A stretch of 64,000 nt of DNA from CALBPI01 sp039821605 (GTDB lineage: Bacteria > Pseudomonadota > Gammaproteobacteria > Steroidobacterales > Woeseiaceae): the NCBI GenBank assembly GCA_039821605.1, contig JBCBNV010000006.1:220311-284310 (forward strand), given 5' to 3'. Positions within the stretch are counted from its first letter, which is position 1; every line of letters begins with the position of its first letter. Shown here in pieces: positions 8,115 through 17,167 of the stretch. The position numbers and the translations under genes were made by a program. The notes beneath the pieces are model-generated. The model searched no databases. It had not been told where the DNA came from and was given only the letters and a program-made list of their open reading frames with translations.

Positions 8115-9218
8115 ATGAAACGTCGTGACGTCATTGCCGGTCTGGGGACCGGTGCACTGGCAGCGGGACTCGCGGGCTGCGGCCAGGAAGCCTCAGGTCC
8201 GGCGGCTGCCGAGTCGGCACCGGGCAAGCGCTTTGACTGGAAAATGGTCACGACCTGGCCACCCAACTTTCCGGGTTTGGGGACGGGCGCCACGAATCTG
8301 GCCAAAATGATCGAGTCCGCATCGGGTGGCCGCATCAAGATTCGCATCTACGCCGCGGGCGAGCTCGTGCCCGCGTTCGAAGTGTTCGATGCCGTGTCGC
8401 AGGGCACCGCCGAAATGGGGCACGGCGGCGCCTACTACTGGAAGTCGAAGATCGAGGCGGCGCAGTTCATCGCCACCGTCCCGTTCGGACTCAACGCCGC
8501 CGAAATGAATGGCTGGATGTACTACGGCAATGGGCTCGAGCTCTACGAGAAACTCTACGCACCGTTCGACGTGATCCCGTTCCCCGCGGGCAACACGGGC
8601 GCGCAGATGGGCGGTTGGTTCAACCGCGAGATCAACAGCGTCGGGGACCTGCAGGGCCTCAAGATGCGCATCCCGGGTCTGGGCGGCGAGGTGCTCGCGC
8701 GCGCCGGCGGGACGCCCGTGTCTCTGCCCGGCGGCGAGATTTTCACGGCGCTGCAGACGGGCAACATCGACGCGACGGAATGGGTGGGGCCTTACAACGA
8801 CATCGCGTTCGGCTTTCACCGGGTCGCCAAGTACTACTACTACCCGGGCTGGCATGAGCCGGGCCCGATGCTCGAGGCCATGATCAACCGCCAGGCCTGG
8901 GAATCGCTGCCCGAGGACCTGCAGGCGCTGGTGAAGATCTGTTGCCAGGCCACGAACTGCGACATGCTGGCCGAGTACAGCTACCGCAACGCCGAGGCAC
9001 TGCAGACGCTGCGCAACGACCCCGAGGTCACTGTACTGCCGTTCCCGAATACGGTGTTGCAGGAAATGAAACGGCATACCGATGATGTCGTGGCTGAGAT
9101 CACCGGGAGAAATGCCGACGCCAAAGCAATCTACGATTCGCTTCGGGAATACCAGGTTCGCTCGACGCCCTGGCAGCAGATCAGTGAGGGCTCGACGCTG
9201 TTTACGCGCAACCTCTAG
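8115..9218 (+). CDS. TRAP transporter substrate-binding protein, DctP family
   Basis: A 367-residue periplasmic binding protein of the TRAP family, resembling the mannitol/chloroaromatic (TakP-like) subgroup in blocks such as ATEWVGPYNDIAFGFH and YYYYPGWHEPG. The N-terminus has twin arginines (MKRRDVIAG) followed by a lipobox LAGC, so it looks like a Tat-exported lipoprotein. A GGGGG-type ribosome site lies 5 nt before the ATG. No permease genes adjoin it. The nearest dctQM pair is 8 kb away at 17157-19045. The ligand is unknown; 2-oxo acids are bound by some relatives. Confidence 0.92.
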   Translation: MKRRDVIAGLGTGALAAGLAGCGQEASGPAAAESAPGKRFDWKMVTTWPPNFPGLGTGATNLAKMIESASGGRIKIRIYAAGELVPAFEVFDAVSQGTAEMGHGGAYYWKSKIEAAQFIATVPFGLNAAEMNGWMYYGNGLELYEKLYAPFDVIPFPAGNTGAQMGGWFNREINSVGDLQGLKMRIPGLGGEVLARAGGTPVSLPGGEIFTALQTGNIDATEWVGPYNDIAFGFHRVAKYYYYPGWHEPGPMLEAMINRQAWESLPEDLQALVKICCQATNCDMLAEYSYRNAEALQTLRNDPEVTVLPFPNTVLQEMKRHTDDVVAEITGRNADAKAIYDSLREYQVRSTPWQQISEGSTLFTRNL

Positions 9219-9601
9219 TCGGTGTCGGGCGCGATGGCATGTGCCTGAAGCGCTTTGAGCGGCACCATCTCGAGCGCTGATTTCTCGGTGGCCTCGAGAT
9301 CGACGGGCGGTGCGCACCCCGCCTGATACGCCTCGAGCCAGCGGCCCGCGCACAGGCACCAGCGATCTCCGGCGCTCAGGCCCGGGAAATCGAATTGCGG
9401 CATCGGCGTCACGAGGTCGTTGCCGCGTGAGCGGCTGAACTCGAGAAATGCATCGGTGACCACGGCGCAAACGACGTGGCGCCCCACATCCTGCGGCCCC
9501 GTGCGGCAGAACCCGTCACGCCAGTAGCCCGTGCGCGTGATGTCGCAGCAGGGCGCAAGCGGGTCTCCGAGGACGTTTCTGGCTACGGTGCTGTCGTTCA
9601 C
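9215..9601 (-). CDS. DUF2237 family protein
   Basis: A 128-residue protein with the DUF2237 signature: NVLGDPLAPC at the start, GYWRDGFCRTGPQDVG, then GDRWCLCAGRW. Several cysteines are conserved and suggest metal or redox chemistry, but the family role is unknown. Translation appears to start at the GTG at 9599-9601, overlapping the end of alkB by 4 nt, so the pair is probably coupled. Its stop overlaps the end of the convergent TRAP receptor gene by 4 nt. Confidence 0.88.
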   Translation of the reverse strand: MNDSTVARNVLGDPLAPCCDITRTGYWRDGFCRTGPQDVGRHVVCAVVTDAFLEFSRSRGNDLVTPMPQFDFPGLSAGDRWCLCAGRWLEAYQAGCAPPVDLEATEKSALEMVPLKALQAHAIAPDTD

Positions 9602-10227
9602 GCGGCGCGAAAGGTCAGGCTGATGCGGTGCGGGACGCGGCCCGCGGGGTCAGGTGCGATGCGGTCGACGGCGTGGAAGTGGCGACGCGACACACCGCCC
9701 ATGACCAGCACGTCGCCGTCCACGAGCGGCAGCCGGCGCGGTCTGCCGCCGCGCGTCGCGCCATGCACGAGAAACGTTGCGGGCAAACCCGATGAGACCG
9801 TCACCACGGGTTGGGAAAAGTCCCGCTCGTCGAGGTCCTGGTGCGACGACAGGCGCTGACCGGGCAGGTAGCGATTCACGAGGCACACGTTGGGCGTGTA
9901 ATCCGGGCAACCAGCGAGCTCGGCTGCGTGCTTGGCCAGCGTCGACCAACGCTCGGGCATCGGTGGCCAGCGTTCGCCCGACTCGGGGTCGGTGTCCTGG
10001 TAACGATAGCCGCGCCGGTCCGACACCCAACCCAGCGCGCCGCAATTGGTCATGGACACGGCAATGGTCTTGCCCCCAGGGGTTTGCTGCTGTCGAAACG
10101 GCGCCGTGGCTGTGATGTCGGGCAGCGCTTCAAGAAGCGCCGTCGTGTCTGCGAACCCGGGCAACAGCACGAGGCCATCGCCCAGGGGCTCGATTTCGCG
10201 GCGCTGGCTGGCAAACAGGTCCTGCAT
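9598..10227 (-). CDS. alkB: AlkB-like alpha-ketoglutarate-dependent dioxygenase
   Basis: A 209-residue Fe(II)/2-oxoglutarate enzyme of the AlkB family, which directly reverses N-alkyl lesions on DNA and RNA bases. The iron ligands are visible: HxD at His129/Asp131 and His185 in RRHFHAVD. The 2-oxoglutarate arginines are in RISLTFR (201 and 207). The ATG at 10225-10227 gives the usual MQDLFA beginning. The frame is open upstream but adds a non-conserved extension. It is cotranscribed with the overlapping DUF2237 gene. Confidence 0.93.
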   Translation of the reverse strand: MQDLFASQRREIEPLGDGLVLLPGFADTTALLEALPDITATAPFRQQQTPGGKTIAVSMTNCGALGWVSDRRGYRYQDTDPESGERWPPMPERWSTLAKHAAELAGCPDYTPNVCLVNRYLPGQRLSSHQDLDERDFSQPVVTVSSGLPATFLVHGATRGGRPRRLPLVDGDVLVMGGVSRRHFHAVDRIAPDPAGRVPHRISLTFRAA

Positions 10228-10343
10228 GGCCTCGAGTCTACGGCAATCGCCGATGTGCACGGACGAGAAACAGCGCACGCGATACCCCCACAGCCTTTGC
10301 TAAGCTCCGGTTTCCCCCGGGGCTGCGTGCCCCGCCGCACGGA

Positions 10344-12524
10344 ATGGAGCCCACTTTGCGAGCCCTACGCCTTATTGCGGCCTTCGTGGCCTGCCTTGTC
10401 TTTCTGAGTTCAGCCGTCCGCGCGGACGATTTGCCATTGTCCGAGCCCTGGTTGCAACCCACTTTGCCGGCGGGAACGCTCGCCTATTTCCGGGTGCCGC
10501 ACCCGACGGGTCTTGTCAGCCTGCCTAAGGGCAATGCGCTCGACGCCGCATTGCGCGACCCGCGCCACCTCGACCAGCTCAAACGCATCGAACGCGGCTT
10601 CATCGAAAACGTGTTCGGCAGCGACGGATTTGACCTGCCGTTTGTGCGCGGCCTGTTGCAGCACACGCGCTCACCCGTCGAAGTGGCGGTCCTGGGTGCC
10701 CCGCGGCCGCTGGGCCTGGTCGCCCTCACGACTGACCTTGAAGACGAGCCGGCGCTGGCCACCTGGTTCGAGAGCTTCGGTGAGGCCGGCACGCCGCTGG
10801 CACTGGGCGCGCCGCTCGATGCCGACGGTCGCGCACCGTTACTTGGGTTGCCTGTCTCAAGCTGGGTTGAGTTTGATGCCGCGACGGGCCGCGTGCTTGT
10901 GGTCGCAGGCCAGGTTGTCGACGAACAGATCATGGCGGGCATTGCAGGCAGGCTGACGGCAGACAATGAACGCCTGCCCGCCATGGCGGGTCGCCTCGAC
11001 GACTCGGGATTCGGTGTCCTGTTCTGGATCAACGCCGAGGACGCGCTGCCCATGGCGCAGATGATGCTGCCCGCCGAGCAGTACGCCGCCATGGCCGAGG
11101 CCGGTCTCGATGACGCACGCGCCGTGGCCGTGGGCATGGGCGTGGCCGACGGCCGTGCACGTCTGGGTATCGTCGCCGACCTCGGCGCGCGCGAAGACTC
11201 GCCGCTGCCGGTGTTCAGCAATGACCTCGGTGCCACGACCGTCGGTGTACCGGGCGCAGTGATTTTTGCGTCGATCCCGGGCCCCGAGCAGCTCGACACG
11301 ATCGTCGAGTACTTCGAGGCGCAGTCGGCGACGGAACCTGATGACGACTGGGCGTCGACGAAAGCCGCGCTGCGCGAGGAGATCGGTTTTGACACTGACC
11401 TGTTGCTGGGTGCGCTGGGCCCCGACCTGGCCGTGATCTTCGACGACGTGGGTGACTACGTGGCCATGCGCATTCGCGATCGCAAGAAGTTTGATGCGCT
11501 CATCAAGGCGATCGACGACGTCGACAGCGTGAGCATCGACCGCGTGCGGCGCGGGCGCGCCACGCTCTACCACATCATTTCGGAAGACTCGCTGGAAGTC
11601 GAAGAGGAGATGGGAGAGGACTCCGCCCTGCCGTTGTCGGTCGTGCACATCATGCAGCGCATGCGCGACCACTACTATTTCGTCATCGAGGGCGACTACG
11701 CCTACTTCTCCGATATCCCGCAGCCGCTTATCGACCGCACGGCGGAGCGCAGCAAGCTATCCATGGGACAGTGGCTCGAAGAGACGCAGCGCGTGTCCCT
11801 GGAGTCGGCCGCATTCGCCATGACGGGCAGCTCGGCCAAGCTGCCGCGCCGTCTCTACTACGGCTACCTCGGGATCATGCAGGTCATGGCCGACATTGCG
11901 GGCGTGGAATTCGATGCCCTGTCGCTGCCGACGGCGCGAGAACTCGGCCTGCCCGGCGAGAGCCCGCTGGCAATCACCCTCAGCGTCGGCGAGCCCTACG
12001 TGGCGTTCGAGATCACGACCGAGTCGAGCTTGTTCGACTCGCTGCTGGGCGGTGGCGCAGCGCAAAATGCGGCACTCATCGGTATCGCAGCGGCCATCGC
12101 CATTCCCGCCTACCAGGACTACACGATTCGTGCGCAGATCTCCGAGGGTCTCGCGTTGTCGGCGCAGTCCAAGGCGTTCATCGCCCAGACTTACTACGAG
12201 ACAGGCGCCTTCCCCAACGCCGCACAGGCGCTCGAGGTGCCGCGTCCGACGGGTCGCTACGTTGATGAGATCGTGGTGTTCGGTGACACGGGGCTCATCC
12301 GAGTGCGCTACGGCACGGAAGAAGCCAACGACGCCATCAACGGCGACTACCTCTACATTCAGCCCATCATCGGCGACGACGGCGGCATCGTGGACTGGGA
12401 GTGCAGCAGCTGGCTTGAAGACAAGTACCTGCCGTCAGCGTGCCAGGGCATTGAGCCGCCCGACATCGCCGGTGAAACCAACACGGGTTTGCGTCCGACC
12501 CCGGAGCATGTGGCGCAGCACTAG
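10344..12524 (+). CDS. DUF3352-like secreted protein fused to a type IV pilin-like domain
   Basis: A 726-residue protein. Residues 1-27 form a Sec signal ending AVRADD. Residues about 40-560 resemble DUF3352-type surface proteins of unknown function. Residues about 575-702 read like a type IV pilin from partway through its N-terminal helix (IGIAAAIAIPAYQDYT) through the globular head, with two cysteines (687 and 700) placed as in the pilin D-region disulfide. The prepilin peptidase site and the first part of the pilin helix are absent, so the domain should not be processed as a pilin. The following hydrolase gene overlaps its end by 17 nt. Confidence 0.85.
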   Translation: MEPTLRALRLIAAFVACLVFLSSAVRADDLPLSEPWLQPTLPAGTLAYFRVPHPTGLVSLPKGNALDAALRDPRHLDQLKRIERGFIENVFGSDGFDLPFVRGLLQHTRSPVEVAVLGAPRPLGLVALTTDLEDEPALATWFESFGEAGTPLALGAPLDADGRAPLLGLPVSSWVEFDAATGRVLVVAGQVVDEQIMAGIAGRLTADNERLPAMAGRLDDSGFGVLFWINAEDALPMAQMMLPAEQYAAMAEAGLDDARAVAVGMGVADGRARLGIVADLGAREDSPLPVFSNDLGATTVGVPGAVIFASIPGPEQLDTIVEYFEAQSATEPDDDWASTKAALREEIGFDTDLLLGALGPDLAVIFDDVGDYVAMRIRDRKKFDALIKAIDDVDSVSIDRVRRGRATLYHIISEDSLEVEEEMGEDSALPLSVVHIMQRMRDHYYFVIEGDYAYFSDIPQPLIDRTAERSKLSMGQWLEETQRVSLESAAFAMTGSSAKLPRRLYYGYLGIMQVMADIAGVEFDALSLPTARELGLPGESPLAITLSVGEPYVAFEITTESSLFDSLLGGGAAQNAALIGIAAAIAIPAYQDYTIRAQISEGLALSAQSKAFIAQTYYETGAFPNAAQALEVPRPTGRYVDEIVVFGDTGLIRVRYGTEEANDAINGDYLYIQPIIGDDGGIVDWECSSWLEDKYLPSACQGIEPPDIAGETNTGLRPTPEHVAQH

Positions 12525-13632
12525 CGCGACAGGTCAGACACTGCGCGCCAGCGTCGCTGTTGCTGCGCTGGCAATGGCAGGCTGCACGGGACTCGTCGCC
12601 GACCGGATCGTCGAGGCGCCGAATCGACGGGGCGCAGCCGTTGATTCGGAGACGGTCGACGCGTTTCGCGAAGGGCTGAAAGGCCGGCAAGAAACGCTCG
12701 TTACGCCCGACGGCACACTGGCCTTGCTGCATGTCCCACGGCGTGCCTTCGAGGTCACCCTGCGGACCTCGCTCGGTGAACAGTTGGCGGATGGCGGCTT
12801 CGAAGGACAGTTTGCCTGGAGCTTCGAGGCGACCAATGAACGGGAGCCAGCTCCCGAGCCGCTGGGCACTGTCGTCGTGCTACACGGCTTCGAGATGAGT
12901 AAGGAAGTCATGGGCGCTTTCGCGGCGCTCATGGCCGACGCGGGATTCGAGGTCGTGCTGGTCGACCTCCCCGGGCACGGCGAGTCTGATGGTGACTACC
13001 TGACCTACGGCATCCGCGAGGCTGCAGCCATCAACGCGCTGCGTCGCGAGCTGGAGTTGCGGTCGGTACCCCGGCCACTCATCGGTTTCGGCGTCTCGCT
13101 GGGTGGTAGCGTGGCCCTGCGCGCGGCAGCGACCGAGCTCGGTTGGGACGCCATCGTCGCGTTACAGCCCTTCGAAGATCCCGCGGCACTGATCCCGAAT
13201 TTCCGTGCCATGGCACCGGCGTGGCTGCGATTCCTGGTGTCCGGGCGCCGGCTTGATAAAGCGGTGTCGATCGCGGAGCAACGCGCAGGTTTTGATTTCG
13301 ACGACGCGCGACTCGCGCCGCTGCTCGCGGGCTACACCGTGCCGACGCTTATTGTGCATGGCCGCGAGGACAGCCTGGTTCCTGTGTCGCAGAGCGAGAA
13401 GCTTGCTGCTGCTGCGCCTGGCACTGTCGAACTCGTGATCGACGAGGACGGCGATCATTTCCTTACGCCGTTGATGTTGTGGCGGCGTTGCCCCAACGTG
13501 ATGGGCTGGCTTGGCGATCAGTTCAATCTGCCGCGTCCGGACGCGGCCTGCGAACGAATTGTTTACGAAGACCCCCACGGCATGTGGGACGCCTACCGCG
13601 AGGGGCAGGCCAAGCCTTTAGACGACGAATAG
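12508..13632 (+). CDS. Alpha/beta hydrolase, lipoprotein
   Basis: A 374-residue protein starting at ATG 12508, inside the end of the previous gene. This start gives a clean lipoprotein signal ending LAMAGC (Cys26). The catalytic triad can be read: Ser196 in GFGVSLGG, Asp288 in HGREDSLVP and His317 in DGDHF. The oxyanion region is VVLHGFE near 123-129. It resembles serine lipases and esterases of the hydrolase-4 type. The substrate is unknown. Position and overlap point to coexpression with the pilin-fusion gene and possibly with the membrane protein downstream. Confidence 0.85.
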   Translation: MWRSTSATGQTLRASVAVAALAMAGCTGLVADRIVEAPNRRGAAVDSETVDAFREGLKGRQETLVTPDGTLALLHVPRRAFEVTLRTSLGEQLADGGFEGQFAWSFEATNEREPAPEPLGTVVVLHGFEMSKEVMGAFAALMADAGFEVVLVDLPGHGESDGDYLTYGIREAAAINALRRELELRSVPRPLIGFGVSLGGSVALRAAATELGWDAIVALQPFEDPAALIPNFRAMAPAWLRFLVSGRRLDKAVSIAEQRAGFDFDDARLAPLLAGYTVPTLIVHGREDSLVPVSQSEKLAAAAPGTVELVIDEDGDHFLTPLMLWRRCPNVMGWLGDQFNLPRPDAACERIVYEDPHGMWDAYREGQAKPLDDE

Positions 13633-13635
13633 ACC

Positions 13636-14184
13636 ATGTGGAAGCGCAAACTCTCCAAAATCGTGCACACGCTGTCCGCCTTCGCCTACGCGGGCGGCAT
13701 TGCGGCTTACCTGTTCGTGCTTGCGGCCGCGCCCGAGCCCACGGACATCTCGCAGATCCTGACGCTGCGCACGAGCATCGACTTGCTCGTCTCCTGGCTC
13801 ATCGTGCCCGGCATGCTCGTGGTGCTCATCTCGGGCCTCGTCTCGATGATGGTGCACACGCCGTTCATGGAGCAGGGCTGGGCGTTACTCAAGGCCGTGT
13901 CGGGCGTGCTCGTATTCGAGGCCACGCTGGCCAGCATTGACGCACCCGCGCGTCGCGCCAAAGAGGCTGCAGAGCGTGCCGCGGCCGGCGAGTTCGACTT
14001 GTCCGAGCTGTCGGGCATGATGCACGACGAGTGGATGGCACTCGTGATCCTGCTGGGCCTTGCGGTGGTCAACGTCATTCTCGGAATCTGGCGGCCGCGA
14101 CCCACGCGACGCAAGCGCTACGTTCAACCCGGTGAGTCCTGGTTCAAGCCCGTCGAGGACGAGCAGGAATCCTCTAAGGTCTGA
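13636..14184 (+). CDS. Integral membrane protein, DUF2269-like
   Basis: A 182-residue protein with about four membrane segments (near 14-31, 48-70, 82-98 and 132-150) and a basic, then acidic C-terminal tail. The opening KIVHTLSAFAYAGG followed by LVSWLIVPGML recalls the DUF2269 family, whose function is unknown. The gene begins 3 nt after the hydrolase stop. Its own stop overlaps the end of the convergent aminotransferase fusion gene by 11 nt. Confidence 0.7.
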   Translation: MWKRKLSKIVHTLSAFAYAGGIAAYLFVLAAAPEPTDISQILTLRTSIDLLVSWLIVPGMLVVLISGLVSMMVHTPFMEQGWALLKAVSGVLVFEATLASIDAPARRAKEAAERAAAGEFDLSELSGMMHDEWMALVILLGLAVVNVILGIWRPRPTRRKRYVQPGESWFKPVEDEQESSKV

Positions 14185-17167
14185 ACGCGGTCTCGCCGAG
14201 CACCTCGCTGAGCACGGCCAGCAGGTAGTCGGCGTCAGCGCGATCGAACGCCAGCGGCGGGCGAATCTTGAGCACGTTATGGTCGGGTCCGTCACGCCCG
14301 ATGAGCACGCGTCGCTGGCGCAGCCGTTCCACGATCCATCCGGCGACACTGGCCAGGGGTTTCCGTGCCGCGTCGGCAATCTCTACACCGATGAACAGAC
14401 CCATACCGCGCACATCGGCGAGCACCGGATGATCGGCCGCGAGTGCGCGGAGGCCCTCAAGCAGGTAGCCGCCGACGTCGGCCGCGTGCGCCGCGAGACC
14501 CTCGTCGTCGATGATGCGCAGCACCTCGTGCCCGGCCGCACAGGCCACACTCGAACCGCCGAACGTCGCAAAGAACTCCATGCCTGTGTCGAAGGCCTGC
14601 GCGATGGCGCGCGTCGTGACCACGGCCGCGAGTGGGTAGCCATTGCCCAGCGGTTTACCCAGCACCACGATGTCGGGCACGACCTCCTGCTGCTCGAAGC
14701 CCCAGAAGTGCGTACCGAGTCGGCCGAGACCCGTCTGCACTTCGTCGGCGATGCAGACACCGCCCGAGGCGCGCACGGCCGCATAGATGCCACGTAGCCA
14801 TCCCGGTGGCGGCACGAGTTGGCCGCCCACGCTCGGAAAAGTCTCCGCGATGAAGCAGGCGGGCTGGCGATCGCGCACGGACAGTGCCGTGACGATGTCT
14901 GTGACCGCGTCCGCGAAGTGGGCACCGGAAGCCGCGGCATTGGGATCGCAGCCGGCACGGAACGCATCAGGGTTGGGTGCGACGTGCACCCAGTCGGGTG
15001 CGCCTTCGCCACCCGGCCCCGAGAACTTGTAGTCGGAGATGTCGATCGTCGCGACCGTGTGGCCATGATAGCCGGCTGCGAGCACGATCGTGTCGCGCTG
15101 GCCTGTAGCCGTGCGCGCGAGACGCAGCGCGAGCTCATTGGCTTCGCTGCCCGAACTGAGCAGGAACACGGTGTCGAGCCGGTCGGGTAGCCGTTCGGCG
15201 AGCGCCGCCGCGTAGTCGGCGTGCACGCGTTGCAGGTAGCGCGTGTTGGTGTTGACGAAGCGCATCTGCGCGTCAACGGCCGCGCGGAGGCACGGGTGTG
15301 CATGTCCGACATGTGGCACGTTGTTGTAGGCGTCGAGGTAGGTGCGTCCCTGCGAATCAAACAGTAGGCTGCGCCAGCCGCGTGCGATGTCCAGGGGCTC
15401 GCGGTAGCTTGTGCGCAGGCTGGGCGGTGCGTGCGCCATTCGACGCCCGGCGAGCGCGGCAAGGTCATCGCGCGGTGCCGTCGCATGCCCAGGCGCCAGC
15501 CCCAGCAGTGGCGCCGGGTCCGGGAACAGCGCGCACCAGTCGTCGCGCTGATCGGGATCAACGACGCCGAGCCAGTCGGCACCCGGCGCATCCGTGACGC
15601 CAAGCTGCAGGTGCACATGCGGTGGCCAGCCACCGTTCTCGTCGGCCCCACCCAATGCGGCGAAGGCCTGACCCGCGGCGATGGATTGCCCCTCCGAAAG
15701 CGCACGCACGCTGTCGTGAGCGAGGTGTCCATACAACGTAAAGAACGGCGTGCCATCCGGGGTTTCGTGCCGCAGTACGACGAGCCCGCCGTAGTCGTAG
15801 TCGGCGTCGCGCACATCGGCCGTGTGCACGGTGGCGGCCAACGGTGCATGCACGGGCGTACCGGCGGGCAGGAACACATCGATGGCGATGTGTATCGTGC
15901 GGCGATCCGTGGCGCCGTGCGTGCCCGCGAGATAGAACGGTGCGCCGTACACAAGCCGCGGCTCGTCGTAGCGGCCGAGCACGGCGCGCGTGCCGCCCTC
16001 ATCGAGGGCCACGACGGCCCGCTCAATATCCGCCATGTCGGGCCGCACCGGGTTGTCGCAGGCGTGCGCGCCTGTAATCGACAGGTCCAGTATGGGCGCA
16101 TCGGCGAGCGGCGCAGCAAACACGGGTGCGACCACACACTCATCGCTCGCCAGCCATCGCGACAGCGCGACGTCAGGCGTCTCGAGCCCCGCGGCGCGCA
16201 GCAGGGTCGTCTCCACGAGCCTGCCGTCGGCGTGTGCGTGGGCGCAAAAGAAGTCGTTGATGGGTCGCTGCGAAACCTGCAGGTAGGGGTCGTCCCGGCC
16301 TAAGCCCTCAGAGCGCCAGGCGATCAGCGCGCTCTGCGCGAGTCGTGTGCGCAGGAGCGGCCAGACCAGGGCCACCTCAGTTGCCGATAACGCACGTTGC
16401 GCGGCGTAGCCCGCGACGAGCGCGCGCAACAGATCGAGCGGGCGCGACTGCCCCAACACGAGGTAAGCGCCCGCGATGGCCAGGTCGCAGATCACGGGCG
16501 CGGCCAGCATGTCGCCGAAATCGATGAAGCCCGACAGCTCGGGCTCGCCCAGCGGCGCGCAGGTCGCCAGCAGGTTGTAGTCGTTGAGGTCGTTGTGAAT
16601 CGCTTGCGTGGGGAGTGCTTGGAGTGCAGCAATCGCATTTGGGGCTTCTACGCGCAAGATCTGATCCAGCGCGGCGGCGTGCGGATGATCGGCCAGGGTC
16701 TCGGGTCCGTCATACAGATCGGCCGCCGCGCGCAGGTCCCATTCGTGCGTTTGCGGCAGGGCGCCGTGCTCGAAGTCTGCGAGTGCGCCATGCAATTCCG
16801 CGATGGCCGCACCCAGCGCATGCGCCATCGCGACGGTACGCGGCCGCACGGCTGCCAGCACCGCTCCTGGCAAGCGCGAGACGGCCCAGGCGACGCGGTC
16901 ATTGCCATCGGCATCGATGACGACGACCCAGCGCGCCGCGTTGCGTGTCGGCACCACCACGGGCACGGGCAGCTCGCGTTCGGCGAGGTGTTCCAGGCAG
17001 GCAACCTGCAGGGCGACGTGAGCCTCGTCGCCGCCAGCGCGCATGACCTTGTACACGGTGTCGCCCGCGACGAGGTTGCGGTCGTGCTCGCCGTCGAGCG
17101 CTCGCAGTGGACCGTCGAGGTCCCAGTGCGCTGTAAGCAGAGCGCCGAAGTCCGTCCTAGCCACCAT
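14174..17167 (-). CDS. Trifunctional fusion: APH-like kinase, M23 peptidase domain, class III aminotransferase/phospho-lyase
   Basis: A single uninterrupted 997-residue frame with three domains. Residues 1-330 form an APH/choline-kinase-like phosphotransferase with the catalytic loop HNDLND (191-196) and IDFGD (215-219). Residues about 400-540 form an M23/LytM domain with its zinc ligands intact (His426, Asp430, His517, His519). Residues about 570-997 form a class III PLP enzyme with SSGSEAN near 671, Asp808 in IADEVQTG and Lys838 in VLGKPLGNG. The third domain resembles phosphoethanolamine/phosphohydroxylysine phospho-lyases, so the kinase may make the substrate that the lyase consumes. The M23 domain may be enzymatic or only structural. 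The start overlaps dctM by 11 nt. Confidence 0.9.
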   Translation of the reverse strand: MVARTDFGALLTAHWDLDGPLRALDGEHDRNLVAGDTVYKVMRAGGDEAHVALQVACLEHLAERELPVPVVVPTRNAARWVVVIDADGNDRVAWAVSRLPGAVLAAVRPRTVAMAHALGAAIAELHGALADFEHGALPQTHEWDLRAAADLYDGPETLADHPHAAALDQILRVEAPNAIAALQALPTQAIHNDLNDYNLLATCAPLGEPELSGFIDFGDMLAAPVICDLAIAGAYLVLGQSRPLDLLRALVAGYAAQRALSATEVALVWPLLRTRLAQSALIAWRSEGLGRDDPYLQVSQRPINDFFCAHAHADGRLVETTLLRAAGLETPDVALSRWLASDECVVAPVFAAPLADAPILDLSITGAHACDNPVRPDMADIERAVVALDEGGTRAVLGRYDEPRLVYGAPFYLAGTHGATDRRTIHIAIDVFLPAGTPVHAPLAATVHTADVRDADYDYGGLVVLRHETPDGTPFFTLYGHLAHDSVRALSEGQSIAAGQAFAALGGADENGGWPPHVHLQLGVTDAPGADWLGVVDPDQRDDWCALFPDPAPLLGLAPGHATAPRDDLAALAGRRMAHAPPSLRTSYREPLDIARGWRSLLFDSQGRTYLDAYNNVPHVGHAHPCLRAAVDAQMRFVNTNTRYLQRVHADYAAALAERLPDRLDTVFLLSSGSEANELALRLARTATGQRDTIVLAAGYHGHTVATIDISDYKFSGPGGEGAPDWVHVAPNPDAFRAGCDPNAAASGAHFADAVTDIVTALSVRDRQPACFIAETFPSVGGQLVPPPGWLRGIYAAVRASGGVCIADEVQTGLGRLGTHFWGFEQQEVVPDIVVLGKPLGNGYPLAAVVTTRAIAQAFDTGMEFFATFGGSSVACAAGHEVLRIIDDEGLAAHAADVGGYLLEGLRALAADHPVLADVRGMGLFIGVEIADAARKPLASVAGWIVERLRQRRVLIGRDGPDHNVLKIRPPLAFDRADADYLLAVLSEVLGETAFRP

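Noticed and set aside
8193..9470. 425-codon minus-strand open frame opposite the TRAP receptor gene
   Set aside because: It covers a well-supported DctP gene and has an Arg/His-rich shadow composition.
14383..16143. 586-codon second minus-strand frame inside the fusion gene
   Set aside because: The Arg/Ser/Thr/Pro-rich translation is a +1 shadow of the real kinase/M23/aminotransferase frame.
14174..17167. Possibility that the fusion is two or three genes joined by an assembly error
   Set aside because: The frame is continuous with even codon use, and the linkers between domains contain no start with a ribosome site. An error cannot be fully excluded from sequence alone.
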